A stretch of 64,000 nt of DNA. It comes from Pseudisothecium myosuroides. Its lineage: Eukaryota > Streptophyta > Bryopsida > Hypnales > Lembophyllaceae. The notes below the pieces were generated by a model. The model made no database searches. It was not told where the DNA came from and saw only the letters and a program-made list of their open reading frames with translations. Location of the stretch: NCBI GenBank assembly GCA_951799445.1, contig OX637289.1, positions 27,094,245-27,158,244 on the forward strand. Reading direction: 5' to 3'. Shown here one piece after another: positions 1 to 9,995 of this stretch; within the stretch, counting starts at the first letter, position 1; every line of letters begins with the position of its first letter. The translations under genes were made by a program, and so were the position numbers.

Positions 1-34
1 CGGCCCTCTTGAGGCCCTAAATTTCCTCTAATAT
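1..34. mobile_element. Right end of a CATTAG-type foldback element, cut by the window edge
   Basis: The first bases contain GGCCCTCTTGAGGCCC and then a terminus ending in CCTCTAAT. This matches the right ends of the complete CATTAG...CTAATG elements at 5010-5295, 9491-9734, 57006-57309 and 62984-63329. The left part lies outside the window. The assignment rests on the terminal sequence only. Confidence 0.5.
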
Positions 35-1127
35 AAAAACACTCTTCATCTGGATAATTTTGACTTTAGTTTTGCAATGGCGACAATGAAAGACTTTGCA
101 ATAGAAGATTCTTGATACAATCGACAATCACAAAATTGACCTTTAGCCACTTATTCACAATATCTTTGAACATTTGTCTTTCTTCCAACAACAAAAAATT
201 AAAAACAAAATAACAAACAATGTGAAGATCATTACTACCATCACTTATTCTCACATTGAACAAAGTTACAAAACCAATAACATTCAATAATGTGAAGAAA
301 TTAAAATAAAACACATTCTTCATAAATCTCATGACATCCCCATATGTGTTCAAAAGTGGTTTGTCCATATTTTCCATGAAGTCTAAAATAAAGACATAAA
401 AAATCATTTTTTAATTATTCATCATTACCAATTTCAATATTGATAATTTTATGAAGAATGACCTTTTGAATTAGTGTACAAAACTTCAACTATCTCTTTA
501 CTAATCACTAAAGGCACTACTCGAAATCCCAACCAATCTTCTTTGTCTCCTTCACTTTCTTTTTTTCTTTCTCAGATGCTTTCACTTTCATTTGTGTATC
601 TTTCACGGAAAGCCTTAGGAACCATTTGTGTCTAGCTAAAGCATTCCATTTTGGAATAGCTTTTGCCCTTAATACCTTGTTCAAGCTAACAAAGTCTTTA
701 ATCTTCAATTCACAACTCCAATTACTCTCATAATTTTTGCTTTGAAAGTGGTGCACATCCCAAAGCATAATCCAAATACCATATACTCCCATTAAAATGT
801 ATTGTAGTCTAAGTGCAAAATTAATTTGTGTTCACATGCAATCACCATAGTCATAGTTGCATGATTGAGAGCCAAAAGACGAGGAAAAAAACTTAAATAT
901 TAATAAGAGCCATCTCTACCAACAACTTGTGCTTGACATACCCGACATCCAAACACAATTGCAATTAAAAATTACATAACCAAACAAAGAAAAAATGTTC
1001 AATTTATATCCATACTAATATAGTAAGTTTCACTAAAATAGAAGCTAAGGGGTCATATTAACAAGTCGGGTTGGACTGGTCTTTAAACCGCCCTCAACTT
1101 TAATTCCTACAAAGATTAAATCTAATA
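35..1127. other. AT-rich interval, no recognised gene
   Basis: Two ATG-initiated minus-strand frames occur here (407-66, 113 codons; 792-517, 91 codons). The second is Lys-rich near its C-terminus. Neither resembles a family I know, and they lie in different frames separated by stops. They could be relics of a degraded transposon protein or chance frames. Nothing else is supported. Confidence 0.4.
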
Positions 1128-1897
1128 TTAACCCCCAAAGGATCAAACTGCATTTTTTGACTACGTAGCAATTTCCAGCAAGATGGTGTAAATGACAATT
1201 TGCATATTTTAGACTGAAATTTTAATACAAGGTGTGGACAAGGAATATCTTTCATGTGCACTAAATTTCATGACATTTGGAAATATGAATCAAAAGTTAT
1301 GGCCTAATATGTTATTTTTTTCCGTAAATGGTCAGTCTAGGCAGATTAGAAAAAAATACTATTTTAGAGACAAAATTGGTTGTCTAGATTTATATATACA
1401 TGAAAATCTTTGAATCATTCCATTTTGTTCAATGAGATGAAAGTTATGAGGAGTTTTTGTTTTCGGGCAGTTATGGATTCTCTATTCTAAAATACATTTT
1501 GAAGTCCTTTATTTTACTCAATTTTCAATATTTTTTGAAAAAAAATCATAGGATGTAGATTGTTTATTATAACATTGCAACCATTGGTATGGGCATTTTT
1601 CAATTCCATAACTAAATTCTCAACAATTTAATATTTTAAACCATTATCTACTTCTTTCTACTTACTATTTTTTTTCTTATATGTTGTACAATTTCAAATG
1701 ATCTGAAATTTTTTAAACATGTAGTCAACTTGCCTTGAAAAATGAATCTAAAGAAATACCATCATTTTGGACATTTTTCCATACAAATGTGAGCTTATGA
1801 AGTGTAGCTGCCCTGTCTTATGCAGGGCCAAAAAGAGGATTTCTATGAATTCAAAAGCTCATATCTTGCAATCCAAGTGGTGGAAATTGCTCGGTAA
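1128..1897 (+). mobile_element. TTAA-flanked inverted-repeat element, 3'-truncated
   Basis: It starts with TTAACCCCCAAAGGATC and can be followed by eye along the complete element at 56645-57880. Shared blocks include the stretch around ATGAGGAGTTTTTGTTT and the stretch ATATCTTGCAATCCA near the right side. Similarity is lost at about 1897, so the right terminus with CTTTAGGGGTTAA is missing. No transposase frame is present; this is a non-autonomous copy. Its subfamily is the one at 56.6 kb rather than the CCATTGGCC-type copies at 36-52 kb. Confidence 0.6.
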
Positions 1898-3638
1898 GTG
1901 TGTGCTTGTTCTTCTTCTGTTTTTCGCTCCATTCGCTCTTGTTCTTCTCTTTCAATGTGGTGATTCTAGGTGATTGCTGAAGGGTATGTCATTGTCGAAG
2001 TTTTAGAGCGCAATCAGGAAATTGCCTTCTTAGGGCTGAGCCAGCTCTTCATGCACTCAAATTACTAGATTCCATTGCCACTGAGAGTGACTCATGAGGT
2101 GAAGAACATTTTTTATAAGGGCTGCTCTTAGGGTTTCAAATGTGTATTTGTTCTCCGTCTTCAGCTTCTGGTTTTGTCATTTTTTGATGTTTCATTTCAG
2201 GAGGCTTACCTCTCACAATGGTACAACATTTTGTTATTTAGAATGTGCAGTTTGATGAAAATAATTGATCATGAGTTGGCTCCACGTATTTCATGTTGGT
2301 AACTCCCAAAACTGTTCTTGTTTCAGGTGGCTGAGATTTGAGTCATTTGGCAAATGTTTGATACTTTTGGAGATTTGAGTTCTTGTTGTTTGTAGAGAGC
2401 ACTGGGTGATGGTGTATTCAGAAGCTTCAATGCTCGGCACGTGCGGTGACAAGTTGTGAGTTAGCTTTAGGGTACTATGAGGGTGCAGGTGCTCAATTTC
2501 AGCTTCTCTTTAGGGTTAGCTTTAGGGTGCTGTGTTGTAGACAAGAAGTCCGAGAGGTTGTTTGTAGTGTTTTCTTTTCATGAATGTGCTTTAATTGAAT
2601 TAGGGTTTTGGAAATAGGGTTGTGAGTTCAAGGAGAATTCATGTGTGTAATTCTTTGGGGTTTGATGTGCACATACACAACTTATTTTTTTGATTGAATT
2701 AGGGTTTGGAAATAGGGTTGAGAGTTCTATGAGTTCAAAGAAAATTTAAGAATGTAAATCTTTTGCATCTGATGTGCAGATACGCAATCAATTTTTGTCT
2801 TGGAGAGTGTTGTGGACAATGGGTTGCATGCTAGTTCTTATTTTTTTGTAGTTCTTATGATTTTTTGGAAGTTTTACATTCATCAAAAAATGACATATGT
2901 ACCCCTTTCAAAATTTGTAAAAAATTTGACGACCAACATGAAAGTGACATGTGTACCCCCTTTGTAATTTATGTGTGTTTTTTACAAAATGCATCTTGTG
3001 AGTGACTATGCGTTCAAAATAATCTAGTTGGGCACTTGACTCCAACTAATTTTTTTGGACGGTCTCAACGAGTACCTCCAAAAATTGAAGATTTACAAAA
3101 AACATATCTAAAAAAGTGGGAAAGTTTGGAAACAAAGAGAAAGTGGTAACACTATGAAAGAGCTAAAAAAGGTTAGACAATCTCCTCAACAATCTCGATT
3201 AGGGTTTGGAGGATTCCTAGTAGTATCGAAGAAATTGAAGATTCCAAAAAAATTGAAAAAAATTTGTAAGTGATTGATGTTAAAGGACAATTTGTTGAAC
3301 CTTATTGGATACCCCATGGATTCACAATTCATAATTTTGACACCTATATTGAATGTATATTACAATATCTTTGAAATTTATACTTGATTAATGTCTTGGT
3401 GATATCTATAGAGTAGGTATTCAATTCATCTCCAAAAAAATAGGCTTGCAAAATCCTAATTTGTATTTTGCATAGCATATTTTGAAGCTACCAATATACA
3501 TATAACCCAAAGTCATATTTTGTAGAATATAAACTGATACAATGACACTCAAGTTATTTTTAAAACATCCGTTGTACTACCGTCTAGATGACTCAAAACA
3601 ACCTTGGATGACATTTGTATGATTTCAAAAAAATAATA
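1898..3638. other. Repeat-poor AT-rich interval with a short direct duplication
   Basis: No gene is recognised. A diverged direct duplication of about 110 bp lies at roughly 2591-2795: each copy has TTGAATTAGGGTTT, GGAAATAGGGTTG and, near its end, GATGTGCA. AGGGTTT-like words recur from 2460 to 2730 but do not form a telomeric array. Confidence 0.45.
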
Positions 3639-4221
3639 CTCCCTTCGTCTTGAAATAAATATGGGGTTTCCTAGAAATGGCTAGATTAATGGGTGAGCTA
3701 TTCCTATTTTCAAGGGATTGCGGAGATATTGTAGCTTCTACTAAACCCCACTAGGTGTGAAAGAATGGAAGCTTGAAAGTGAAGTGGCGCAAGTTGAAAA
3801 CAAGTGGCAAAAGTGACAAATTTTTGTCCTTTTTGGAACTCTCCACTGGTGTTAATTTTGATCATTCTTCAAGCAATGTTGGTGCAATGACGTTCATTAA
3901 TGTCCTTTGTATTCGATTCCAACAATGTCTTGTGATTCAACTCCAAGAAATTTTCAACAAGAGATTTGTTAGTAGTATTTGTTTTTGTATAATTTTGGAT
4001 TGAATTCTTTACCTTTGGTTGGTTAGAGGTTGCGTTTCGATTTTCTTTGCAAGGATCAAATTGCTATAGAGTCTTTGGAGTGTGATTTTTGTAGATTCTT
4101 TTACTTCAGGGTATTCGAACTAGCTTCAGTTGTTGTCCATCAAGTTGTATAGAGCCAATTTGGAATTTAATTTGAGACAAGTATATTTGGAAACTTTGAA
4201 ATTATTTTGAGATAGAGGGAG
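3639..4221. mobile_element. Stowaway-like MITE (Tc1/mariner type), TA target duplication
   Basis: The left terminus is CTCCCTTCGTCTTGAAATAA; the right terminus, read on the other strand, is CTCCCTCTATCTCAAAATAA. These match the plant Stowaway consensus CTCCCTCCGTC. A TA dinucleotide flanks both ends (3637-3638 and 4222-4223), as expected for Tc1/mariner-type insertion. At 583 bp it is long for Stowaway and has no transposase. An ATG-containing frame at 3773-4003 is not recognised. Confidence 0.85.
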
Positions 4222-4697
4222 TATTTAATAAGGGACTACAAATATTTATCTAAACAATCCTTTTGTCCAATCATCTCGACAAACATTTCCTTGAGTGTAC
4301 TTCAAGAGTTGAAGTGGATGGTTGATGGCTTGCATATATTCCTTCATTGATGTATTATTGATTTTTGTACATAAAAAGGTGTTCAACGTGTTAATTTAAA
4401 AAATGCTTTTCTAGGATAATTTGGCAACCTCTCTCTCATTGAAACGTCCTGAATCAAAGTTAGTGTTCAAAACTATCGTCAATTTCGTTAAACTGGTATG
4501 GCCAATTTCATTAAAATGGTGCCATTCCATTATTTTGGCGTCTTTAACAATTCAACACGCACGGTCTAAAATCTATATTTGTCCTAGATTTCTTAATCAA
4601 TATTAGTCCTAGATTCTCTAAAATCTATATTAGTCCTAGATTTTTGAAAACTATAATTTTCCTTGATGTCTGTAATCTATACTAGTCCTAGGACCTA
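4222..4697. repeat. Diverged repeat with CTAGGACAGATATAGATT-like words
   Basis: From about 4491 the sequence ATGGCCAATTTCATTAAAA is followed by several copies of a word like AAAATCTATATTAGTCCTAG. The same opening occurs at 62888 and, as terminal inverted repeats, in the short element at 6814-7012. It is best read as a decayed copy of that family. No gene is seen. Confidence 0.5.
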
Positions 4698-4953
4698 CAC
4701 TGAATAGAAAAATTAGGTTGCCCCACACTAATATCTTGACATTCTACACTATATCAATATTAGTTACTGTAGAAGGATGTAGTGATGTGGGAAACATGTG
4801 TACTACATGGGTTGGCGTACTGATTCATGGCTCGGGAATAGAGAATGGCTTGTGCCTCCATTTGGACAAGCAATGAGTCATGAGGTAACATGAGGTAACT
4901 TCTCTGTAGTAAGGCAACCTAATTGTCAAGGCAACCCAATTTCACTATTTAGT
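4698..4953. mobile_element. Short inverted-repeat element with GGTTGCC subterminal repeats
   Basis: The left end reads CACTGAATAGAAAAATTAGG then TTGCC; the right end, on the other strand, reads ACTAAATAGTGAAATTGGG then TTGCC. A second GGCAACCTAATT block lies just inside the right end. A related copy is at 29806-30053. No coding capacity. The target duplication is not clear, so the superfamily is open. Confidence 0.6.
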
Positions 4954-5009
4954 ATAGATGTCAATTTTGCGGTTCAGACCATGTAGTCTAAAAACGGCAC
5001 AATCATAGA

Positions 5010-5295
5010 CATTAGGGGAGATTTGAGGTCTCCAAGAGCCCGCGAGTTATCTAGCCCTGGGAACCCTAGGAACAGCATGGGAGCAGTAATCTGACGTGGC
5101 CGAGAGAGTGCCACGTCAGAAAATTAATTTTTTAATACTTTTTTAATATTTTTTTTAAAATTTATTTATTTATTTTAATAATATATATTTTTTAATTTAA
5201 TTTTTTTTTTTTTTAATTTTTTATATATTCTGACTGTTCCCAGCTGCGGGAACAGCCTGAAACGGCCCCTCCCAGCCCTCAAATCTCTTCTAATG
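5010..5295. mobile_element. CATTAG...CTAATG foldback MITE with paired ACGTGGC motifs
   Basis: Terminal inverted repeats are CATTAGGGGAGATTTGAGG and, from the other end, CATTAGAAGAGATTTGAGG. The element is 286 bp. The centre has an inverted pair TGACGTGGC (5092-5100) and GCCACGTCA (5110-5118), then AT-rich sequence. The flanks show no direct repeat that would be a target duplication. Relatives: 9491-9734, 52452-52724, 57006-57309, 62984-63329. Confidence 0.8.
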
Positions 5296-5297
5296 AT

Positions 5298-6285
5298 ACC
5301 TCCATCCATACCTTAAGTTTGTCTGTTTGTTTATTTGTTACGTTGAGATCTCCTCGACCGTGCGTCCTTTGGTGGCATGCTTGGTACCATCGGAAAGCCC
5401 TCAATGTGGAGGGGTGCACAGGCTTTGTTTTGTGGCATTTGGACCTATGGTAGGAAAGTTATGGATTTTCGAAGTTATATGAATGAAAAAAAATTAGAAA
5501 ATTATTTTTAAGGGTCATTGCATGAAACACTTGTACTATTTCATGTCACACGATGCATGTTGATTTTTTTTTGGCTATAACTTTTGCGATCTGGCTCCAA
5601 ATGATTTGAAATTTATAGACAAGGTATTGATGACTATTATACACCTTGCATAATTTTTTGGAATTTAAAAAAATGTTTTACTATTTAAAAAGAGCCCCCA
5701 ATAATATGTCACACTTGCCAATTTGGAGGTTTTTAGTACTATTTAGTACCCATAAAAATGAATTTGGAGTTGAAATTTGGTAGAGATGGTCTTCTAGTAG
5801 ACTTGTAGCTATTGTCTAAAGGAATTCTAAAAATAATTAATTTTGTGTTGTGTGGAAGTCCACAAAGTGAGCTTCTTTCTGCTTGCATTTTAAAACACAT
5901 AAAACATTATTTTGGTGGGGTTTTTGGTGAATGATCATCTCCATAGAGTTGTTACAAATGGCCAATTTTTATTTATTTTATTTTATTTTATTTCCTATTT
6001 TTAACTAATTAAAATATCAAAGTATCTAGTTCTTGAGATTTGGCACTTTTCTAGTTCTCCAACTTAGAGACTGTTTCTATGCATTTCCTTTGGTGGTTAC
6101 CTTCATCTTAAAGGTGTATACATTAGTCATATTTTTTTTTTAAATTAGAAATTATTTTTCTATTTTTAAAATACTCCAAAAAAAATCATGAGTACTGTTC
6201 AAAATGCAACATACTGACAAGTGTTTCGTGCAATCACCCTTAATTGCATTTTGGCGGTGGCAAAGGCACAGGGCACACTAATTTT
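5298..6285 (-). repeat. Unit of the ~240-bp satellite-like repeat, split by an insertion
   Basis: From CCATACCTTAAG (about 5303) through GGAAAGCCCT and GGGGTGCACAGGCTTTG to about 5505, this is the reverse complement of one unit of the array at 39770-42860. The rest of the unit, ending in GGCACAGGGCACACTA, resumes at about 6243 after the element at 5511-6240. A single unit was therefore present first and was later interrupted. Confidence 0.65.
5511..6240. mobile_element. 730-bp inverted-repeat element (AGGGTNATTGCAYGAAACA ends)
   Basis: The left end AGGGTCATTGCATGAAACAC and the right end, read on the other strand as AGGGTGATTGCACGAAACAC, form a clear terminal inverted repeat. It is inserted in a satellite unit. 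A TA lies at both edges (5509-5510, 6241-6242), but the relative at 19854-20597 has TGCA instead, so the target rule is not settled. An inverted, truncated relative is at 9996-10660. No transposase frame. Confidence 0.7.
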
Positions 6286-6813
6286 AATGAAATTCGCCAT
6301 TGGTACTCAATTGCACACAGTGAGCCAATGTATGATAACGAAATATGGAGTAATTCCTTACTCCGATCCTAAGCCAGCCGGCACTGCCTTGCCAAAATCT
6401 ATTTGTTATATTTGGTAAATGTATTGCAAAATTTATAGATTCACGAGTCCTCTTTACACGTCTCTCCTTCCAAGTAAATATTTTTTCCTCATATAGTGGT
6501 GTATGATCAATGGTATTCTACAACTTTAGTCGTCAATGTACGCCGCTACTGAGATACAATCACAAGCAGAGATGCGAAATGTAATGCACGTGCCCATGTG
6601 CGGCCATCACAACTTGAACAAACATGGTCCTGTTTACTAGATTTAAAGTCTTGACTCAATCAACGTGACTTGAATTATGCAAGGATCTCGAATGATTCTT
6701 GCATCCAAGCAGGTCAGATACTACCGATAAGTTTCAGGGAACCTCCAAGACTTTCCGTCCTGCGTGCAGCCAAATGTACACATCAAACTATCGCAAAAAC
6801 TATCGGTCAATTA
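6286..6813. other. Interval without recognised features
   Basis: Unique-looking sequence with moderate G+C from about 6530. Frames at 6670-6909 and 6699-6881 overlap each other and run into the MITE at 6814; they look like chance frames. Confidence 0.4.
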
Positions 6814-7012
6814 TGGGCAATTTCATTAAAATGGCGGTATTTCAAGTGCCACTTCGACGGTGTGCCATTTTCACCATCTAGGATACATATAGATTTCAGA
6901 ACCATCTAGGACAGGTTCTGAACCATCTAGGACAGGTATAGATTTAGAACTGCCGTTCTGAACTGTGTTCATGCTAGTTTAAATAATATCGCCATTTTAA
7001 TGAAATTGCCCA
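6814..7012. mobile_element. Tourist/PIF-like MITE with TTA target duplication
   Basis: The terminal inverted repeat TGGGCAATTTCATTAAAATG is nearly perfect over about 30 bp at both ends. TTA lies directly outside each end (6811-6813 and 7013-7015), the 3-bp target typical of PIF/Harbinger elements. The element is 199 bp. Inside are repeats of ACCATCTAGGACAGGT. Decayed relatives occur at 4491-4690 and from 62888. It lies 0.6 kb upstream of the germin-like gene. Confidence 0.75.
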
Positions 7013-7152
7013 TTAATTGTTTAACATACCTCTTCCCTCATCTTACCATCGCTACAATACTATTCTCATACAATATAGTTAACACCAGCTAGAATCAAGA
7101 CCATCGATCAGCTTGCCATTGGGATCGATCGAAAGCCACTCTTCACCAGCTT

Positions 7153-7158
7153 CACGTG
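7153..7158. promoter_or_regulatory. G-box (CACGTG) upstream of the germin-like gene
   Basis: A palindromic CACGTG lies about 470 bp before the ATG at 7623. bHLH and bZIP factors bind this core in plants. Whether it is used here is inference. The 7013-7622 stretch is richer in G+C and CT tracts than the surrounding repeats and probably holds the promoter and 5' leader; TACAAAAG near 7412 is only a weak TATA candidate. Confidence 0.35.
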
Positions 7159-7622
7159 AGCTGCCATCACCATGCCACGCGACAAATTAATCAAATGCCA
7201 AATAATCTTAGTCAACCCACAGGAGCCCCGCACTTTGTGGCTCAAGTACTCGTCTGAACCAGACTTCGTTGGGCTAATTACTCGGTCTGGACAGAGAGAA
7301 TGCCTCGTAAGCTACTTTCCTTCTCCACTGGAGTACTGTTCCAAGTTTTCCTTCCAGCCACCCCGTGTCTTCAAGATCGAGCTTCACCAATTACCTCAGA
7401 GCGGACGACGAGTACAAAAGCCCACACAACTCAAGCAAATTAATGTAACAGCTGCAACCATTTCACTCCCAGTCGATCTTTAGCTTCCACCACCATCTCA
7501 GTGAACACTACCCTCTCATCTCTCTGTGAGTCGATCTAGGCTACTCAGAGCGCAATTTGCAACTGAACTCCGAAACTGGCCCTTTGCATTCCGGCACCAC
7601 CACTCTGATCCAGTTGACAATC

Positions 7623-8294
7623 ATGGGCATCATGAAACTCAGCATCCGCAGCTTGTGGGTGACAGTGGCCGTGATGGTCACCCTGGCGCTGGTGCCCATG
7701 CTGGCCATGGCCGCAGACGCCGACCCCCTCCAAGACTTCTGCGTCGCCGATCTCCACAGCAGCCTCACTATCAACGGATTCGAATGCAAGCCCGCCAACA
7801 AAGTCTCCATGGCCGACTTCACGTCCGTAGCCTTGAAGAGTCCCGGTAACACCAACAACCCCGACGGGGCCTTGGTGACGGGCGCCATGGTGGCGCAGTT
7901 TCCCGGACTGAACACTCTCGGGATCTCCGCTGCGCGAGTGGACTTTGCCAAGGGCGGCCTCAACACGCCTCACATCCACCCCAGAGCCTCCGAGATTCTG
8001 TTCTTGGTGAAGGGCGAGCTGTACGTGGGCTTCGTGAGCACCAACAACACTTTGTTCGCCACCATGCTCAAGGAAGGGGAGTTGTTCGTGTTCCCCAAAG
8101 CGTTGGTGCACTTCGAGCTGAACGTGGGCACTGGCCCTGCGATGGCGTTTGCGGCGCTGAGCAGCCAGAACCCAGGCAGGCTAACTTTTGCGCCGGCGTT
8201 GTTCACTCCGGACATTAAGGACGAGGTGTTGGAGAAGGCGTTCAAGATCGACGAGAAGACGGTGGACAGCATCCAGAAACAGTTCCGCAAGTAA
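7623..8294 (+). CDS. Germin-like protein (secreted cupin)
   Basis: Predicted 223-residue apoplastic cupin. Germins are hexameric manganese glycoproteins; some have oxalate oxidase or superoxide dismutase activity, and the activity here cannot be read from sequence. Residues 1 to about 31 form a hydrophobic signal peptide ending near MAMAADAD. Next come the PLQDFCVAD block and the second Cys (C40, C55), which form the usual N-terminal disulfide. Germin box 1 has the metal ligands in PHIHPRASE (H117, H119, E124), and box 2 in KALVHFELN supplies H163. N141 is a possible glycosylation site (NNT). Length and order fit the family. The frame is open upstream only through non-ATG codons; the ATG at 7623 has A at -3 and G at +4. 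The coding region is a single exon and much richer in G+C than its flanks. No neighbouring gene suggests a specific role. Confidence 0.95.
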   Translation: MGIMKLSIRSLWVTVAVMVTLALVPMLAMAADADPLQDFCVADLHSSLTINGFECKPANKVSMADFTSVALKSPGNTNNPDGALVTGAMVAQFPGLNTLGISAARVDFAKGGLNTPHIHPRASEILFLVKGELYVGFVSTNNTLFATMLKEGELFVFPKALVHFELNVGTGPAMAFAALSSQNPGRLTFAPALFTPDIKDEVLEKAFKIDEKTVDSIQKQFRK

Positions 8295-9150
8295 ACTGCC
8301 TGATGCCTCACGCAGCATGAGAACACAATTTTGTAACAGCGGAGAACACAATTTTTAGACTGTGGGAACATGATTTAGTGCCACTAGCAACGTATTATGA
8401 TATAACATTTATTTGGAAATACGCTAGAAGGTTGATAGACTTCTCAGTAGCTAGTTAACTTGATTCTATTGCTGGGAGACTGATCGAAGGCTGATCTAGT
8501 GCCAAGTGTGAAACGTTCATTGAATTTCACATCACTACCTAGCTGCGTAAGGTTGGACAGCATTTGATCAAGATTTAGTGTGTTTTTTTAAACCGATTTA
8601 TGAAGATTCTTGGTTTCATGAGCTGTCGATTTCAATCTCAGTGTTCAAGTCAGAGATGTCCATGAGGTTCACAACACCACTTGATCACCATATTCATTGA
8701 AATGGCAGAATTCAAATAAAATTGGCACTTCTCCGAATGTTATGAAACCTCAGATTCATACTTTTAAGAGTTTTGTGCATTAACATCATTTTCCATAAAT
8801 TGGCAATATTCTACAAGACAAAATATTATGACATATTGTGACATATAATATTGTGACATATATCTCCACAAAGGTCTAATTTCAGCCCACAAACGAGGAC
8901 AAGTAAAGATTTTGGGTTCAGGCCGCACCGCGCCAGAGTAATGGAATTTTGCCAATTAACGAAATTGACGTTACAGTCACAGTTTTGGCACTCTGAAAGT
9001 GACCAGTGCAGTGGAGGCCCCAGTGGAGAGAGTTAGAAAACACACTAAACTGGTGACTATGTTAGAATCTGATGTGGGTTTGATTGCTGCAAATTTATGA
9101 GTGAACCACTCGATTTGAATACGTTTATACGAAGGCACATATTGTGTTGT
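8295..9150. other. Germin-like 3' flank and interval without recognised features
   Basis: The first 150-300 bp are probably the germin 3' UTR, but no clear poly(A) signal was found. Around 8935-8990 there are short words (GCCAATT, GTTTTGGCAC) like those in the TGGGCAATTTC MITE family, possibly a decayed copy. Confidence 0.4.
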
Positions 9151-9271
9151 GATTCATAGATGGACGTATTTGTTAGAGCGTGTTTCCAAAACATCAAATT
9201 GTCAGGTGCAAAAGTCTTCAAGCATTTGGACTTAAATCTAGAGATTTGAGGTTTCAGATGGGTGTTTGAGG

Positions 9272-9793
9272 TGCCCTCATAAGTTTCAACAAAGAATCCT
9301 TTAGTCATCATGTCTCAAGGTGAAACAAGTGCCACCCATTTTGTTCATAATGTTCACGAGGGCACATTGAGTGGTTTCTATTTTCTACAGGATCAGCTTA
9401 AAGAGTTCAAGTTTATGGAAGATGGTGCTATAGTCCATCAAGGTAAATTTCTAGCGGAGTGGAGACCAACTCATGGTATGATGAAGTTAGCATTAGGAAA
9501 AATCTGAGCCCTCGGGAGGGCTGTTAAGGATTCATTTTTTGGCCCCCTGAGGTGCAAAAACAAAAAAACAAAAAAAATATTAAAAAAAATTAAAATATTA
9601 AAAAATAATGAAAATCTTACGTGTCGTTGACGTGGCACAAGTAGTGCCACGTCAGCAGCAGCTGAATTCCTCCCTAAATGCACTCGGGGGGTCCAGAACT
9701 TGCGGCCCTCCCGAGTGCTGAATTTTTTCTGATGTTTGGCTTTCTAATTCACGATATCTAAATCCCATAGAGAACTTTAGATGGCAACACTAG
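9272..9793 (+). pseudogene. Tc1/mariner-like DDE transposase C-terminal relic, split by a MITE
   Basis: Plus-strand translation gives, in order, PLVIM, HEGTLSGFYFL, FMEDGAIVHQ and EWRPTHGMMKL. After the MITE at 9491-9734 is removed, it continues as VWLSNSRYLNPIENF. EDGA..H followed about 35 residues later by LNPIEN is the second and third acidic part of the Tc1/mariner catalytic core. The wording (EGTLSGFYFL, MEDGAPVH-like, NPIEN) is, from memory, closest to fungal-type Tc1-like transposases. In-frame stops lie upstream (before 9298), and the frame ends soon after NPIENF. The gene is dead. Its N-terminal DNA-binding part is not recognisable. Confidence 0.75.
9491..9734. mobile_element. CATTAG...CTGATG foldback MITE inside the transposase relic
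   Basis: The ends are CATTAGGAAAAATCTGAGCC and, from the other strand, CATCAGAAAAAATTCAGCAC, both continuing into CTCGGGAGGGC. The centre carries TGACGTGGCAC (9628-9638) and GTGCCACGTCA (9644-9654), a perfect inverted pair. The element is 244 bp. Joining the flanks GTTAG and TTTGG restores the transposase frame with nothing duplicated, so no target duplication was made, or it was lost. Confidence 0.85.
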
Positions 9794-9995
9794 ATGGTAG
9801 ATAGTGTGTAGAAGAAATCCAAATTGTTGTATGATTTTGAATTATACATGTATATATTTGTTATAATATTCAAGTGCACTTTACTACAATTCCAATGCAA
9901 TTCGCGGTTTGAAGATCTATGCATTTTCGAGCATGTAAGAGCATTTTGAAATTCATAAACCTTTTGCTAAATTTGCTTGGGAAGAAGAATTCAAA

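Noticed and set aside
2450..2730. Interstitial telomeric repeats
   Set aside because: AGGGTTT words are scattered with irregular spacing, not in tandem as TTTAGGG arrays.
3773..4003. Protein encoded within the Stowaway-like element
   Set aside because: 76 codons without transposase motifs; Stowaway MITEs are non-coding.
7557..7622. N-terminal extension of the germin frame upstream of 7623
   Set aside because: It starts at a TTG codon and would place 22 polar residues before a clear signal peptide; the ATG at 7623 has good context.
7541..8371. Long open frames antisense to the germin gene
   Set aside because: They are shadows of a GC-rich coding region; they lack known domains, while the plus frame has full germin motifs.
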